The notes: a model not told the origin generated them from the sequence alone. Shown: positions 8,401 through 18,027, counted from the first letter of the stretch. The stretch is 64,000 bases of DNA from an uncultured Chlorobiaceae bacterium (GCA_903895195.1 CAITSZ010000039.1:1-64000); one strand, 5' to 3'. Numbers and translations: made by a program.

Positions 8401-11400
8401 TTTCTCAAACCAACTGTAAACCGCTGGAATAATCAATAACGTCAGCAAAGTTGAAGTAATAAGCCCACCCACTACAACCGTTGCCAGCGGCCTCTGTATC
8501 TCCGAACCGGCTCCGCTTGCAAGCAGCATCGGCATAAGGCTGAAAATCGCAATTGATGCCGTCATCAACACCGGCCGTAACCGGTCAAGGCTCCCCTTCA
8601 AAATTGCATCCTGCTGGCCATATCCCTCTTCGCGCAACTGTGCAATACGCGACACCAGAACAAGTCCATTCAGAACTGCAACACCAAACAGCACCACAAA
8701 GCCGACCGAAGCCGGAACTGATAAATATTGCCCGGTAAAAAAGAGGGCAAAAATCCCGCCAATCAAAGCAAATGGCAAATTCGAAATCACCAGCAATGCC
8801 AGGCGGAATGATTTGAACGTAACATATAAAAGGAGCAAAATTAACCCGATTGCTACGGGCGCAATGATCATCAGTTTATTCATTGCCCGCTGCTGATTTT
8901 CAAATTGGCCGCCCCAGGTCAAATAATATCCCGCAGGCAACTTGACTCTTTCTTTAATTTTCTGCTTCGCTTCCGCAACAAAACCCCCAATATCCCTTCC
9001 GCTTATATTCATCTCGACCCCGATTCTTCTGATGCCGTCCTGACGGCTTATCTGAACCGGCCCCTCAATCATCTTCACCTCAGCCAACTGCTCAAGGGGA
9101 ATATTCATACCGGATTTTGTAGTAACCAGCACATTTTTAATCGATTCAAGAGAATTCCTGTGTTCTTCCGCCAGACGGATAGTGATATCAAAGCTCCGGT
9201 TTTCCTCATAAAATTTAGAAGCCGATTTACCCCCAACCGCTATCTCGATCACATGCTGAACATCACTGATATTCAAACCATATCGGGCAATTTTGGATCT
9301 GTCAATATTGATTGTCAGATAAGGCTGTCCCGAAACCTTTTCAGCCACCAGATCTGTTCCGCCCTTGATTGACGAAAGCACTTTAGCGATTTCAGCCGAC
9401 TTGGCATTCAGCACATCAATATCGTCACCAAACAGTTTTACAATCAATTGTGCCCGTGTTCCGGCAACAAGTTCATCAATTCTGCACTGAATCGGCTGAC
9501 TGAATCCGAAACTGATCCCCGCAATCGGCTCCAAAGATTGACGCATCTCATTGATCAATTCCTCTTTCGATATATCCCGCTTCCACATACTCTTAGGCTT
9601 GAATATGCCCACATACCCTGTTTTATCCGACCCTCTTGTATCAAGTGCAACACCCGTCTGCCCTGTTCTCGACGTAACAATATCAAGTTCATCAAATCGC
9701 TTCAGCTTTGCTGCCACACGCTGATTAACCTCCATCGCTGTAGCAAGAGAAACACCGGGAAGCATCGACACATCCATATCAAAAGACCCTTCATCCATGG
9801 TCGGAATAAACTCCGTGCCCAATTTTGTCAAAACAAACAGCGAAATAATCAGGGAGCCGACAGCCACACTCAGAATTTGTCTCCTCTTCTTCATCGCATA
9901 GTCAAGAAGCGGCACATACCCTCTCAAAGCATATCTCATCAACACACTTTCTTTTTCCTGCTGAGGCTTCAAAAACATTATGCAGAGAGCAGGAATCACA
10001 AATACAGAAAGAAACAAAGATGCCAGAAGGGCAATAGCAACTGTTACAGCGAGCGGCCCGAACATCTTGCCTTCAATGCCGGCAAGCGAAAGAATGGGCA
10101 GGAAGGTAATTGCAATGATGAATTCTCCGAAAATACTCGGTTTTCTTACCTCCATCACCGCGTTAAGCACCGTGTTGAACTTCGGAATTTTATGGTCATC
10201 TTCGCTTAAATGCCGCTGCACATTTTCAACTTGAATGATTGTGGTATCAATTATCATTCCTATTGAAATTGCAAGCCCCCCGAGAGACATCAGATTTGCA
10301 CTTATTCCGGCAAGCTTCATCACAATGAAGGTGGCCAAAAGCGAAAGCGGCAAGGCTATCAGCACAACAAAACTTCCCCTGAAGCTATTCAGCAACAGAT
10401 ACAGAACAATAAGAACCAGCAGCGACCCTTCAATCAATGCCTTGTTAACCGTACCAACGCTTGCATTGACAATATCGCTTCTGTCATAATAAGGCACTAT
10501 TTTTATGCCCGCAGGGAGGATGTTGTTTTCATTGATCTCTTTGACTTTTTCCGCCACCTGTCTTACAACATCACGGCTGTTTGCGCCTCTCAGCATCATC
10601 ACAATGCCGCCTACAGCCTCCTCTTTCCCGTTTTTCATGGCAGCCCCCATGCGAACAGCCTCTCCGGTATTTATCCGGGCAACCTCCCGGATATAGGTAG
10701 GTGTTCCCTGCTGCGATTTTACCACAATGTCCCCTATCTCGTTGATATCTTTTATCAACCCGACTCCGCGGACTATATATTGATCTGAATACCGTTCGAG
10801 CACATTGCCGCCGACATTTTGATTGTTATTTTCTACGGCCGCAAAAACATCCTCAACAGTCAACCCATATTTTACGAGCTGTTCCGGTGACACCACCACC
10901 TGATACTCCTTGAAATACCCGCCAAACGAATTGATTTCATTAACACCAGCAACGCTTTTCAGTTGCGGAGTCACAGTCCACTCCTGAACAGTCCTTAACT
11001 GTGTCAGGTAGCTCTTCTTCAGCAGAGGATCTTGCGGCATATTGCCCTCAAGCGTGTACTGGTATATCTCGCCCATAGCAGTGCCGATCGGCCCCATGGC
11101 AACCTGAACACCCTTTGGTACTTTTTCTCTCGCTTCAGCCAAGCGTTCAAACACCAGCTGCCTGGCAAAATATATATCAACATTATCCTTGAACACTATT
11201 GTGACTATAGAAAGGCCGAACTTTGTAACCGAACGCAACTGTTCAATATCGGGCAGGCCCCGCATTGCCGTCTCAATCGGATAGGTAACATTACGCTCAA
11301 TCTCAATTGCCGATAGCCCATCGGCATGACTGACAACTTCAACCTGAATATTGGTGACATCCGGAAAAGCATCAATCGGCAGCCGGACGTACGAATACAA

Positions 11401-11481
11401 TCCGAAGGTGATAATCAACAACGACAGAAGGAGGACAATCCCTTTCCTCTGTAATGTATAACTGATTATTTTTTCTAACAT
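8383..11481 (-). CDS. Heavy-metal efflux RND transporter (CusA/CzcA family)
   Basis: This 1032-residue protein is the inner-membrane pump of a tripartite RND system of the heavy-metal branch. It opens LEKIISYTLQRKGIVLLLS and shows the pore-domain segment GTEFIPTMDEGSFDMDVSM. In transmembrane helix 4, GMIIDTTIIQVENVQRHLSE carries the proton-relay Asp and the VEN motif. Two 300-residue periplasmic loops and twelve transmembrane segments fit the family length. Metal specificity (Cu/Ag, Zn/Co/Cd or Ni) cannot be decided by eye. Its start overlaps the MFP stop by one base (TAATG). The last five residues, ESAEY, and the stop codon come from a repeat array, so the native C-terminus has probably been replaced. 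Confidence 0.92.
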   Translation of the reverse strand: MLEKIISYTLQRKGIVLLLSLLIITFGLYSYVRLPIDAFPDVTNIQVEVVSHADGLSAIEIERNVTYPIETAMRGLPDIEQLRSVTKFGLSIVTIVFKDNVDIYFARQLVFERLAEAREKVPKGVQVAMGPIGTAMGEIYQYTLEGNMPQDPLLKKSYLTQLRTVQEWTVTPQLKSVAGVNEINSFGGYFKEYQVVVSPEQLVKYGLTVEDVFAAVENNNQNVGGNVLERYSDQYIVRGVGLIKDINEIGDIVVKSQQGTPTYIREVARINTGEAVRMGAAMKNGKEEAVGGIVMMLRGANSRDVVRQVAEKVKEINENNILPAGIKIVPYYDRSDIVNASVGTVNKALIEGSLLVLIVLYLLLNSFRGSFVVLIALPLSLLATFIVMKLAGISANLMSLGGLAISIGMIIDTTIIQVENVQRHLSEDDHKIPKFNTVLNAVMEVRKPSIFGEFIIAITFLPILSLAGIEGKMFGPLAVTVAIALLASLFLSVFVIPALCIMFLKPQQEKESVLMRYALRGYVPLLDYAMKKRRQILSVAVGSLIISLFVLTKLGTEFIPTMDEGSFDMDVSMLPGVSLATAMEVNQRVAAKLKRFDELDIVTSRTGQTGVALDTRGSDKTGYVGIFKPKSMWKRDISKEELINEMRQSLEPIAGISFGFSQPIQCRIDELVAGTRAQLIVKLFGDDIDVLNAKSAEIAKVLSSIKGGTDLVAEKVSGQPYLTINIDRSKIARYGLNISDVQHVIEIAVGGKSASKFYEENRSFDITIRLAEEHRNSLESIKNVLVTTKSGMNIPLEQLAEVKMIEGPVQISRQDGIRRIGVEMNISGRDIGGFVAEAKQKIKERVKLPAGYYLTWGGQFENQQRAMNKLMIIAPVAIGLILLLLYVTFKSFRLALLVISNLPFALIGGIFALFFTGQYLSVPASVGFVVLFGVAVLNGLVLVSRIAQLREEGYGQQDAILKGSLDRLRPVLMTASIAIFSLMPMLLASGAGSEIQRPLATVVVGGLITSTLLTLLIIPAVYSWFEKESAEY

Positions 11482-12659
11482 TATGGCGCATCCCCTTCAA
11501 GTTCGCCTTTTTTCAGCTCCGACTTCAGAATAAACGAGCCCTTTACGGCATAACGCTCCCCCTCTATGAGACCGGAAGTAATCTCAACCAGACCATCGGT
11601 AATGCGGCCGACTGAAACAGGATGAGCTGAAAAATCAATGCTGTTTTTGGTGACAAAGAGAACCTTTTTGCCGTCAACGTCCTGTAACGCCTCTTCTGCA
11701 ACAGCAATAACACTCACCGCTTGAGAACTCTCAACAAGTTGAACAGTGGCAAACATCTCCGGCTTCAATATTCTTCCGGGATTGGCAACTGTCAAACGGG
11801 CTTTCACCGTATGCGTAGCTTCATCAACCATATCAGCGATGTAAGTAATCCGGCCCTCCAGCTCCTTGCCAGGCAAAGCTGCGACAGTGAAAACTGCAGC
11901 TTGGCCTTTAACCACCTTGCTTATATCCTTTTCATTAATGTCCACCAGCACCCATACCGAAGAGAGATCGACAACCGTGAAAAGACTTTTTGAAGGATCG
12001 GACAACTCTCCAACGACAGCATGTTTCTCGGTTATAATGCCGTTGATTGGAGAGCGGACAACAAGATGTGTTGTCTTAAAATTTACCTTCGTAAGGTCTG
12101 ATGGCGAAACTCCATAAAGAGCCAGGCGCTCCTTGTTTGCCTGAAATTCACTCCGGACAATCGTCAATTCACTCTCCGCCTGCAAAAGCTCTTTACGAGC
12201 CGCAATTTTCTTTTCAACCAGACTCTTGATCCTCTCCATGCTGGACTGAGCCAGAGCAAATTTGCTTTTTGACTGAAGATACCGACTCAAAGCATCTCCA
12301 AGTTCGGCACTTTCAATAACCGCCAGAGGCTGACCGCCGGAAACACTGTCGCCAAGTGAAACCTTCACGGCACTGATTTTACCCTGTATATGCGGTGATA
12401 CATGTGCCATGCCATCGGCATTGACCGCCACCTTTCCGGTAACGTTGATCACCATCCTCAATGGCTGTTTTTTTGCAGTTGCAACTGCCACACCATTCTC
12501 TGCCTGCATCTTGATGGGCATAGTGACCTTCCCCGGCTTGGCCTGCACTTCCTGTAACCCTTTCTTTTCTAAGCCCCTGCTGCTGATGGAACGATACAGC
12601 AGCCCTCCTCCCAGAGCTACAGACAGGAGAACTCCTGCTATGATGGCATACCTGTTCAC
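11481..12659 (-). CDS. RND periplasmic adaptor (CusB/CzcB type)
   Basis: The 392-residue membrane fusion protein has one N-terminal anchor (AIIAGVLLSVALGGGLLY). It follows the adaptor order: lipoyl half AHVSPHIQGKISAVKVSLGD near 85-105, helical hairpin about 115-175, second lipoyl half RSPINGIITEKHAVVGE near 200, then beta-barrel and membrane-proximal domains. It bridges the pump and the outer-membrane channel. It starts with GTG overlapping the stop of the channel gene (GTGA) and its own stop overlaps the pump start, so all three are tightly coupled. No Met-rich or His-rich metal-binding extension is seen. Confidence 0.9.
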   Translation of the reverse strand: MNRYAIIAGVLLSVALGGGLLYRSISSRGLEKKGLQEVQAKPGKVTMPIKMQAENGVAVATAKKQPLRMVINVTGKVAVNADGMAHVSPHIQGKISAVKVSLGDSVSGGQPLAVIESAELGDALSRYLQSKSKFALAQSSMERIKSLVEKKIAARKELLQAESELTIVRSEFQANKERLALYGVSPSDLTKVNFKTTHLVVRSPINGIITEKHAVVGELSDPSKSLFTVVDLSSVWVLVDINEKDISKVVKGQAAVFTVAALPGKELEGRITYIADMVDEATHTVKARLTVANPGRILKPEMFATVQLVESSQAVSVIAVAEEALQDVDGKKVLFVTKNSIDFSAHPVSVGRITDGLVEITSGLIEGERYAVKGSFILKSELKKGELEGDAP

Positions 12660-13942
12660 TGCACAACTCCGTTAAGGTTATTGGCCGATACTGATTCCAT
12701 TTTGATAAACGCCACACGTCTGGCGTGTAAAGCCGAAAGATAGGTGTCGTGAACGTCAAAGAATTTTTTCTGTTGATCTGTTACCGAAAGAATCCCAACT
12801 TCACCTGCTCGATAAGCTTCCTGCGTGAGCTTTAAATTCTCACCCATTTGCGGAATAATCCCTGTGTCAAACAGTGAGACAATTCGCTCGGACGATGAAA
12901 GACTTGCAATTGCAGCTTCCACCTCCGCCTTAATCGTCCTTTCTAACCCGGTACGTCTGGAATCTGCGGCATCAAGCAGAGCCAGAGCAGCAGCCCGCCG
13001 GCCATTGTTACGGTCAAATACCGGTATCGGGACTGAAAGGCGAAGCCCCAGAATCCTGTCTCTGTTGATAGCCGACATCCCCCCAACCTCTACAGAACTC
13101 TTTTGCCATTGAGCAAATATCCCCACCGTTGGATTTGGAAGCCCCTCAACCTTGGCAAGCCGATACTCAGTTTCTGCTCTCTCACGTTCAATACAGAGAG
13201 CGAGATAATCGGGCCGCAAGGAAAGCGATTTCTTTACGAGATCCTTGGTTTGTGGTGAAGAAACCGCCGAAGAAAGCTTGTCGGAAAGCACTATATCTCC
13301 CTCTTGCAAACCGCTCAGAGAGGCAATATGTATGCGCAGCGCCAACCTTGCCCGATCAACCTCAAGCAACCGGTTTTCAGCCCTTGCCAATTCGACTTTT
13401 GTAATATTCAACTCAAGTTCAGGGATATCACCCGCTTTAAAGCGCTCTCCGGCTATCGTCACCAGCTCCCCGTTAAGCTTCACCATATCTGCCGCAAGTT
13501 CACAACGTTGCTCACTCAACAGGTAATCCAGCAGCATAGTGGATATCTCCTCCTTCAGCAGACGGGCGGCGTTATCCCGCTTCCGAACCAGAGCTTCAGC
13601 CTCATATTCCAACGCTTTCCTCCGAAGACGCAGCTTCCCATACAAAGAAAACTCCTGGCTTATGCCGATCGAAGCGCCACCGGCGTCAGGACTACCGGTC
13701 ATCGTTCCTGTCGAGCCTTCCAACTCCAGAGTCGGATTGCTGAGAGTACAGGCCTGAACAGCAAGCGAATGTTTTGCAACTGCTTCCTTATCCAAAGCCG
13801 CAAGCTCTGCACTGTTCTGCAGTGCCAAAGCAACTATCTCATTGATACTCCGTTGAGCAGGTTCAGCTCGCAACGAAAAACAGCCAAACCCCATCAAAAA
13901 AAGAGCAAAAAAAACACAGCGACCAATCCGATATCCAATCAT
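12656..13942 (-). CDS. Outer-membrane efflux channel (TolC/CusC/CzcC family)
   Basis: The 428-residue protein has a signal peptide (FFALFLMGFGCFSLRAEP) and two similar halves of long helices, as expected of OMF trimers. SINEIVALALQNSAELAAL near residue 32 is the usual opening, and the second half starts around SLRPDYLALCIERERAE. It would form the outer-membrane duct for the RND pump downstream. It is first in the minus-strand operon OMF-MFP-RND. A repeat array lies about 40 bases upstream of its start, so the promoter must lie within or beyond the array. The Cys in FGCF is not in a clear lipobox. Confidence 0.88.
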   Translation of the reverse strand: MIGYRIGRCVFFALFLMGFGCFSLRAEPAQRSINEIVALALQNSAELAALDKEAVAKHSLAVQACTLSNPTLELEGSTGTMTGSPDAGGASIGISQEFSLYGKLRLRRKALEYEAEALVRKRDNAARLLKEEISTMLLDYLLSEQRCELAADMVKLNGELVTIAGERFKAGDIPELELNITKVELARAENRLLEVDRARLALRIHIASLSGLQEGDIVLSDKLSSAVSSPQTKDLVKKSLSLRPDYLALCIERERAETEYRLAKVEGLPNPTVGIFAQWQKSSVEVGGMSAINRDRILGLRLSVPIPVFDRNNGRRAAALALLDAADSRRTGLERTIKAEVEAAIASLSSSERIVSLFDTGIIPQMGENLKLTQEAYRAGEVGILSVTDQQKKFFDVHDTYLSALHARRVAFIKMESVSANNLNGVVQ

Positions 13943-13978
13943 GACAAATGTCGATAGTATCTATAAAACACCCCCCCC

Positions 13979-14190
13979 TCCCAACCGCCAACTATCCCCT
14001 CTTCACTCAGCACTCAGCACTCAGCACTCAGCACTCTCTTCCTCCCCTGCCAACTGCCCACTGCCAACCGCCAACTATTTCTTCTTCACTCAGCACTCAG
14101 CACTCAACACTCAGCACTTTCTTTCTCCCCTGCCAACTGCCCACTGCCAACTCTCCTCCTTTTTTCCTCTCTCGGCACTCAGCACTTTCG
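13979..14190 (+). repeat. Heptanucleotide repeat array C
   Basis: Alternating blocks of CAGCACT-type and CCAACTG/CCCACTG-type units fill the gap between the RND operon start and the sugE stop. The array ends one base before the sugE stop codon (14192-14194). Apparent ORFs here (Leu/Ser/Thr/Gln-rich) are by-products of the repeat. Confidence 0.9.
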
Positions 14191-14191
14191 T

Positions 14192-14512
14192 TCACGGATG
14201 CGAAAGCTTCAACCCGATTATCCCGATAACAATAAAGGTAAATGAAAGAATCCTGAAGAATGTTGCCGGATCCTTAAAAAGCACGATACCTAATACAAAC
14301 GCCCCGGCAGCGCCAATACCAGTCCATACTGCATAAGCCGTTCCCATCGGTATTGATTTTTGTGCCAGCCAGAGAAAAAAACCACTGGCGCTCATAGAGA
14401 AAACAGCAAAAAGCATCCCGAGCACCTTATGGGCTGTAGTCTGTGAAAGCTTCAGGCCCAGAGGCCAGCCAATCTCAAACAAACCGGCAACGACCAGATA
14501 TATCCAGGCCAT
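14192..14512 (-). CDS. sugE: SMR-family exporter, SugE/Gdx type
   Basis: This 106-residue protein has four transmembrane helices. The essential Glu lies in AGLFEIGWPLGLK (residue 13) and the subfamily motif AYAVWTGIGAAGAF near residue 60. The WTGIGAAG sequence places it with SugE/Gdx proteins, which export guanidinium in exchange for protons, rather than with the drug exporter EmrE. It functions as an antiparallel homodimer. AAGGAGA lies eight bases ahead of the ATG. I looked for a guanidine riboswitch upstream and saw none; there is instead a 13-base inverted repeat at 14559-14591. Confidence 0.88.
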   Translation of the reverse strand: MAWIYLVVAGLFEIGWPLGLKLSQTTAHKVLGMLFAVFSMSASGFFLWLAQKSIPMGTAYAVWTGIGAAGAFVLGIVLFKDPATFFRILSFTFIVIGIIGLKLSHP

Positions 14513-14558
14513 ACATCTCTCCTTATCTGATATTCCATAAATATTGACCTAAACAGCA

Positions 14559-14591
14559 AACTCTTTATAATGTTTAAGATTATAAAGAGTT
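14559..14591. promoter_or_regulatory. 13-base inverted repeat upstream of sugE
   Basis: AACTCTTTATAAT (14559-14571) is an exact reverse complement of 14579-14591, with a 7-base loop. It lies 46 bases before the sugE start and 64 bases after the upstream CoA-transferase stop. No T-run follows on either strand, so an operator or an attenuating hairpin is as likely as a terminator. Confidence 0.5.
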
Positions 14592-14655
14592 GAGCTGGAA
14601 TATGCAATATCGGCCATCAGATGCAACGCTGCAAAAAGAACGGCCGAAGAATCAT

Positions 14656-16173
14656 TCAGGCATACATATGACCCTCTTTCAAATAACGCTGATGCCAGCT
14701 TAAGGCCTCATCGAGCAAATGAGGGGTATGCTTTCCGACAGAGAGTTCAAGTGAGCGCTTGTAATAGTCCTGTAGAGCAGGTTTGAAATCCGGATGGGCA
14801 CAGTTTTCAATAATTACCTTTGCACGCTGCGTAGGAGAGAGACCACGCAAATCAGCAAGTCCCTGCTCTGTCACCAGAATCTGAACATCATGCTCTGTAT
14901 GATCAACATGCGATACCATAGGAACGATGCACGAAATTTTACCACCTTTTGCCTGCGATGGTGTCATGAATATTGAGATGTAGGCATTTCTCGCAAAATC
15001 CCCTGAACCACCGATACCGTTCATGATGGAACTGCCCATAACATGGGTCGAATTGACATTTCCGTAGATATCGGCCTCAATCATGCCATTCATGGCAATA
15101 ACACCAAGACGACGGATAACTTCAGGATGATTGCTTATTTCCTGAGGTCTCAGAACGATCTTGTCCTTGTATTCATCAAGATGAGCATAAAGTTCAGCCA
15201 GAGCCTTATTGCTCAAAGAGAATGCAGTCGCTGATGCCGATATTAACTTGCCGGAATGGAGCATATCAAGCATCCCGTCCTGCAAAACTTCAGTATAGGC
15301 AGTAAGGTTCTCAAAAGGCCCATGGTTCAAGCCGGCCATAACTGCATTGGCAATATTTCCTACACCTGATTGCAGTGGCAGCAGATTCTTGGGAAGCCGT
15401 CCTCGTTTAACTTCATGCGAAAGAAATTCAAGAATATGGCCTGCAATCAAACGCGAATGTTCATCAGGCTCAGAAAACTCCGAATTTCTGTCAGGACTGT
15501 TGGTTTCAACAATGGCGATAATTTTATCGGGATCGCACTTGAAATATGCATCCCCGATACGGTCATGTGGACGAACCAATGGGATTGGGAGGCGATTGGG
15601 AGGCAGACAGGTGCCATAATAAATATCATGCATCCCCTCAAGGCGAGAGTCCTGCCATGAGTTTACTTCAAGAATAACCTTATCCGCCTGATCAAGCCAG
15701 GTCTTGTTATTGCCAATTGATGTTGACGGAATAAGACGCCCGTCCTCAAGAATACCGGCAATTTCAACAACAGCAATATTTAACTTTCCAAGAAACCCAA
15801 ACCAGACAAACTGAGCTACATGAGAGAGGTGAATATCAATATATTCCATCTCTCCGGCATTGATGCGTTGACGGCAGATAGGGTCTGATTGGTAAGGAAG
15901 TCGCATCTCAACACCATCAACCTTTGCGAGGGCTCCATCAAGCTCCGGTGCCGTTGATGCTCCGGTCCATACGCCAATCCTGAATTTCTGGCCATCAAGG
16001 TTAGCCTCCTCCATTCTTTTTGCAAGCGCAAACGGAACAGCCTTTGGATAGCCTGAACCAGTAAAACCGCTCATACCGACATTGTCACCCGAAGAAATAA
16101 GTGCTGCGGCCTTTTCAGCCGTCATAATTTTGCCTTGTAAGGCCTTGCAGAGTACGCGGGAGGGTGTGTTCAT
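14656..16173 (-). CDS. Acetyl-CoA hydrolase / succinyl-CoA:acetate-type CoA-transferase (class I)
   Basis: A 505-residue class I CoA-transferase of the Ach1/AarC/Cat1 group. It opens RVLCKALQGKIMTAEKAAAL and GDNVGMSGFTGSGYPKAVP. The active-site glutamate is probably in the C-terminal half, near AYTEVLQDGMLDML. The glycine-rich GIGGSGDFARNA motif lies near the acyl-CoA site. Such enzymes move CoA between short acids, e.g. acetate and succinyl-CoA or propionyl-CoA; the exact substrates are not readable. The ATG at 16173 is preferred over 16245: it has GGAG 11 bases upstream and matches family length. It is divergent from lipA, separated by about 300 bases. Confidence 0.88.
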   Translation of the reverse strand: MNTPSRVLCKALQGKIMTAEKAAALISSGDNVGMSGFTGSGYPKAVPFALAKRMEEANLDGQKFRIGVWTGASTAPELDGALAKVDGVEMRLPYQSDPICRQRINAGEMEYIDIHLSHVAQFVWFGFLGKLNIAVVEIAGILEDGRLIPSTSIGNNKTWLDQADKVILEVNSWQDSRLEGMHDIYYGTCLPPNRLPIPLVRPHDRIGDAYFKCDPDKIIAIVETNSPDRNSEFSEPDEHSRLIAGHILEFLSHEVKRGRLPKNLLPLQSGVGNIANAVMAGLNHGPFENLTAYTEVLQDGMLDMLHSGKLISASATAFSLSNKALAELYAHLDEYKDKIVLRPQEISNHPEVIRRLGVIAMNGMIEADIYGNVNSTHVMGSSIMNGIGGSGDFARNAYISIFMTPSQAKGGKISCIVPMVSHVDHTEHDVQILVTEQGLADLRGLSPTQRAKVIIENCAHPDFKPALQDYYKRSLELSVGKHTPHLLDEALSWHQRYLKEGHMYA

Positions 16174-16266
16174 GTTCTGGATAACTCCATTCAAGATTGA
16201 CGAACGACAACGCTTAAACGCTTTCGTGAAACCGACAAATCCCAAGCATAAAACTCACAGCATTGT

Positions 16267-16287
16267 CACTTTCAAGTTTTGAAAGTG
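16267..16287. promoter_or_regulatory. Inverted repeat in the CoA-transferase/lipA divergent region
   Basis: CACTTTCAA (16267-16275) and TTGAAAGTG (16279-16287) form a perfect 9-base inverted repeat with a 3-base centre, in the gap between two divergent genes. It could be an operator; no regulator gene is adjacent. Confidence 0.4.
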
Positions 16288-16479
16288 CTGAACATACACA
16301 TAAATTCAGTGCAATAAAAACCCCCGTTTCCCCGCCCCCTGAAGAGCCCACTCCTAACTCATCACTCCGTATTTTACATACGGCCTATAAGTCCTATTTC
16401 CCCTCATCCCCAGTAAAAGTATTCTTCTCAAATACCTATATTGCTTCATCATCTTCAAAACCTGACCCGCAATACCCTT

Positions 16480-17364
16480 ATGGAGCATAATCCCGGAAAA
16501 AAACCGGAATGGCTGAAAATCAAGTTAACTGCGGGCGCATCATTTGCATCTACAAAACAGCTGCTGAACCGCTCCAGCCTCAACACGGTCTGCCGCTCCG
16601 CACTCTGCCCAAACCTGCATGAATGCTGGTCGCGAGGCACAGCAACATTTCTTCTGCTCGGTAATATCTGTACACGCACCTGCAGGTTCTGTGCTGTCGG
16701 CAAGGCTGCAACTCCTCCACAGCCCGACCCTCTGGAACCTGAAAACATCGCTCTTGCCATCCAATCCATGCAGCTGAAGCATGCCGTCCTGACAAGCGTC
16801 ACCCGTGACGACCTCAATGACGGAGGTGCTGAGCATTGGGTCAAGACCATCCGGGCCATCCGCTCACTCAACCCGTTACTCACCATAGAGTGCCTTATTC
16901 CGGATTTTCAGGCCCGCGAAAGCTCCCTCGATCTGGTTATGTCTGAATTACCCGATGTACTTAACCATAATATTGAAACAGTTCCATCCCTCTACGCCAG
17001 AGTACGCCCGCAGGCCAGCTATCAGGCCTCCCTGCAGCTCTTGCAGCGAGCCAAACAGAAGCATGGCCTAACTACAAAATCAGGCATCATGGTAGGCATG
17101 GGAGAGACTGCGCTGGAAATTACAGCCTCACTCCATGACCTTCGCACTCACGGCTGCGATATGGTAACAATCGGTCAATATCTTCAGCCCTCTTCCGAAC
17201 ACCTGGCTGTTGATCGCTATATAACCCCGGAGGAATTTGAGCAATACCGTATCATCGCCGAAGCCGCAGGCTTCAAGCATGTGCAGTCAGCGCCATTTGT
17301 CCGAAGCTCCTATCATGCAGAGGCTTATGCCAGTCACACCGAAAACACTTTCTTAACCATATAA
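16480..17364 (+). CDS. lipA: Lipoyl synthase
   Basis: LipA inserts two sulfurs into octanoyl groups on lipoyl domains. The 294-residue protein from the ATG at 16480 (a TTG at 16441 would give 307) has both iron-sulfur sites. The auxiliary cluster is CX4CX5C at Cys38, Cys43 and Cys49. The radical-SAM cluster is CTRTCRFC at Cys64, Cys68 and Cys71. The RSSYHA motif near the C-terminus holds the serine ligand of the auxiliary cluster. A CPBP-like membrane protein follows 13 bases after its stop. No lipB is seen in the window. Confidence 0.95.
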   Translation: MEHNPGKKPEWLKIKLTAGASFASTKQLLNRSSLNTVCRSALCPNLHECWSRGTATFLLLGNICTRTCRFCAVGKAATPPQPDPLEPENIALAIQSMQLKHAVLTSVTRDDLNDGGAEHWVKTIRAIRSLNPLLTIECLIPDFQARESSLDLVMSELPDVLNHNIETVPSLYARVRPQASYQASLQLLQRAKQKHGLTTKSGIMVGMGETALEITASLHDLRTHGCDMVTIGQYLQPSSEHLAVDRYITPEEFEQYRIIAEAAGFKHVQSAPFVRSSYHAEAYASHTENTFLTI

Positions 17365-17377
17365 ACACACCTGAGCA

Positions 17378-17956
17378 ATGGAACTATCGGTACCAGTGAT
17401 GATTTATGCCTATTGGGCGTTTGCATTTCTTGTAGGCTTTCTCTTTTTCAAAAAGGATATTCTCTCCTTCAACCGGGAATTTGACACCCGGCGCACAATA
17501 CTCCTGGCAGCATCTCTCCTTATTGTCGCTGTTAACGCCTGGGTCTACTCCCATTCCACCTCCGACGGCGGCCGCCAGCTTGATATCCTCACCGTACTGG
17601 TATTCAGTATCGGCAACGGCATTGCCGAAACCTTCATGTTCTACGCTGTATTCCAACTCGGCACACTCCTTGCTGGCAAATTCACCAAAAACCCCTGGGC
17701 ACTCTTCATTACCGGCTTTATCCTCTTTATGGTCTACAGCGGCCTCATCCACGGCCTCTTCTGGATCAATATCCTCCCGACACATGTAGTCCAGACCAGC
17801 CCCTACAAACCATTCTTCATGCCCGTCCAGATTCTGATAGCCTCCAGCTGGGCCCTCACCTTCTTCTGGTACCGCGACATCCGAACCGTAATCCTCCTCC
17901 ACTCCATGATAGACCTGACAATGGCCCTGAACGTAAAATTCTCCCTCTTCCACTAA
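17378..17956 (+). CDS. CPBP/Abi-like membrane protein with altered active site
   Basis: A 192-residue protein with five to six hydrophobic segments. Three places match the motif order of CPBP (Rce1-like) intramembrane proteases: GNGIAETFMFYAVFQ for EExxxR, FMVYSGLIHGLFW for FxxxH, and LLHSMIDLTMALN for HxxxN/D. The first motif keeps only one Glu and has Tyr where Arg is usual, so proteolytic activity is doubtful. It starts 13 bases after lipA and is probably co-transcribed. It is followed by a GTCATCCCGA module and a long heptamer array. Confidence 0.6.
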   Translation: MELSVPVMIYAYWAFAFLVGFLFFKKDILSFNREFDTRRTILLAASLLIVAVNAWVYSHSTSDGGRQLDILTVLVFSIGNGIAETFMFYAVFQLGTLLAGKFTKNPWALFITGFILFMVYSGLIHGLFWINILPTHVVQTSPYKPFFMPVQILIASSWALTFFWYRDIRTVILLHSMIDLTMALNVKFSLFH

Positions 17957-17983
17957 CCCCAACCTAACCCAGAACCCTCCCCC

Positions 17984-18013
17984 GTCATCCCGACCAAAGG
18001 GAGGGATCTCTCA
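17984..18013 (+). repeat. GTCATCCCGA...GGGATCTCTC repeat, copy 1
   Basis: A short imperfect palindrome-like element, GTCATCCCGACC then AAAGGGAGGGATCTCTC. Related copies are at 32076 and 33457, each in the same orientation and each shortly upstream of a heptamer array. Confidence 0.75.
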
Positions 18014-18027
18014 AAACCACCAACACC

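Noticed and set aside
9448..10209. 253-codon plus-strand ORF inside the RND pump gene
   Set aside because: It is antisense to a clear family gene, has unusual composition (His/Arg/Asn-rich) and no ribosome binding site.
13941..14336. ORFs across heptamer array C
   Set aside because: Their products are translations of the repeat (Ser/Thr/Gln/Leu) and run antisense into sugE.
14513..14655. Guanidine riboswitch before sugE
   Set aside because: No paired ACGR-loop hairpins or ykkC-like conserved segments were seen; only the 13-base inverted repeat.
17384..17962. 192-codon minus-strand ORF opposite the CPBP-like gene
   Set aside because: Its sequence is acidic and low in hydrophobic residues, with no motif. 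The plus-strand frame has membrane segments, family motifs and proper spacing to lipA.
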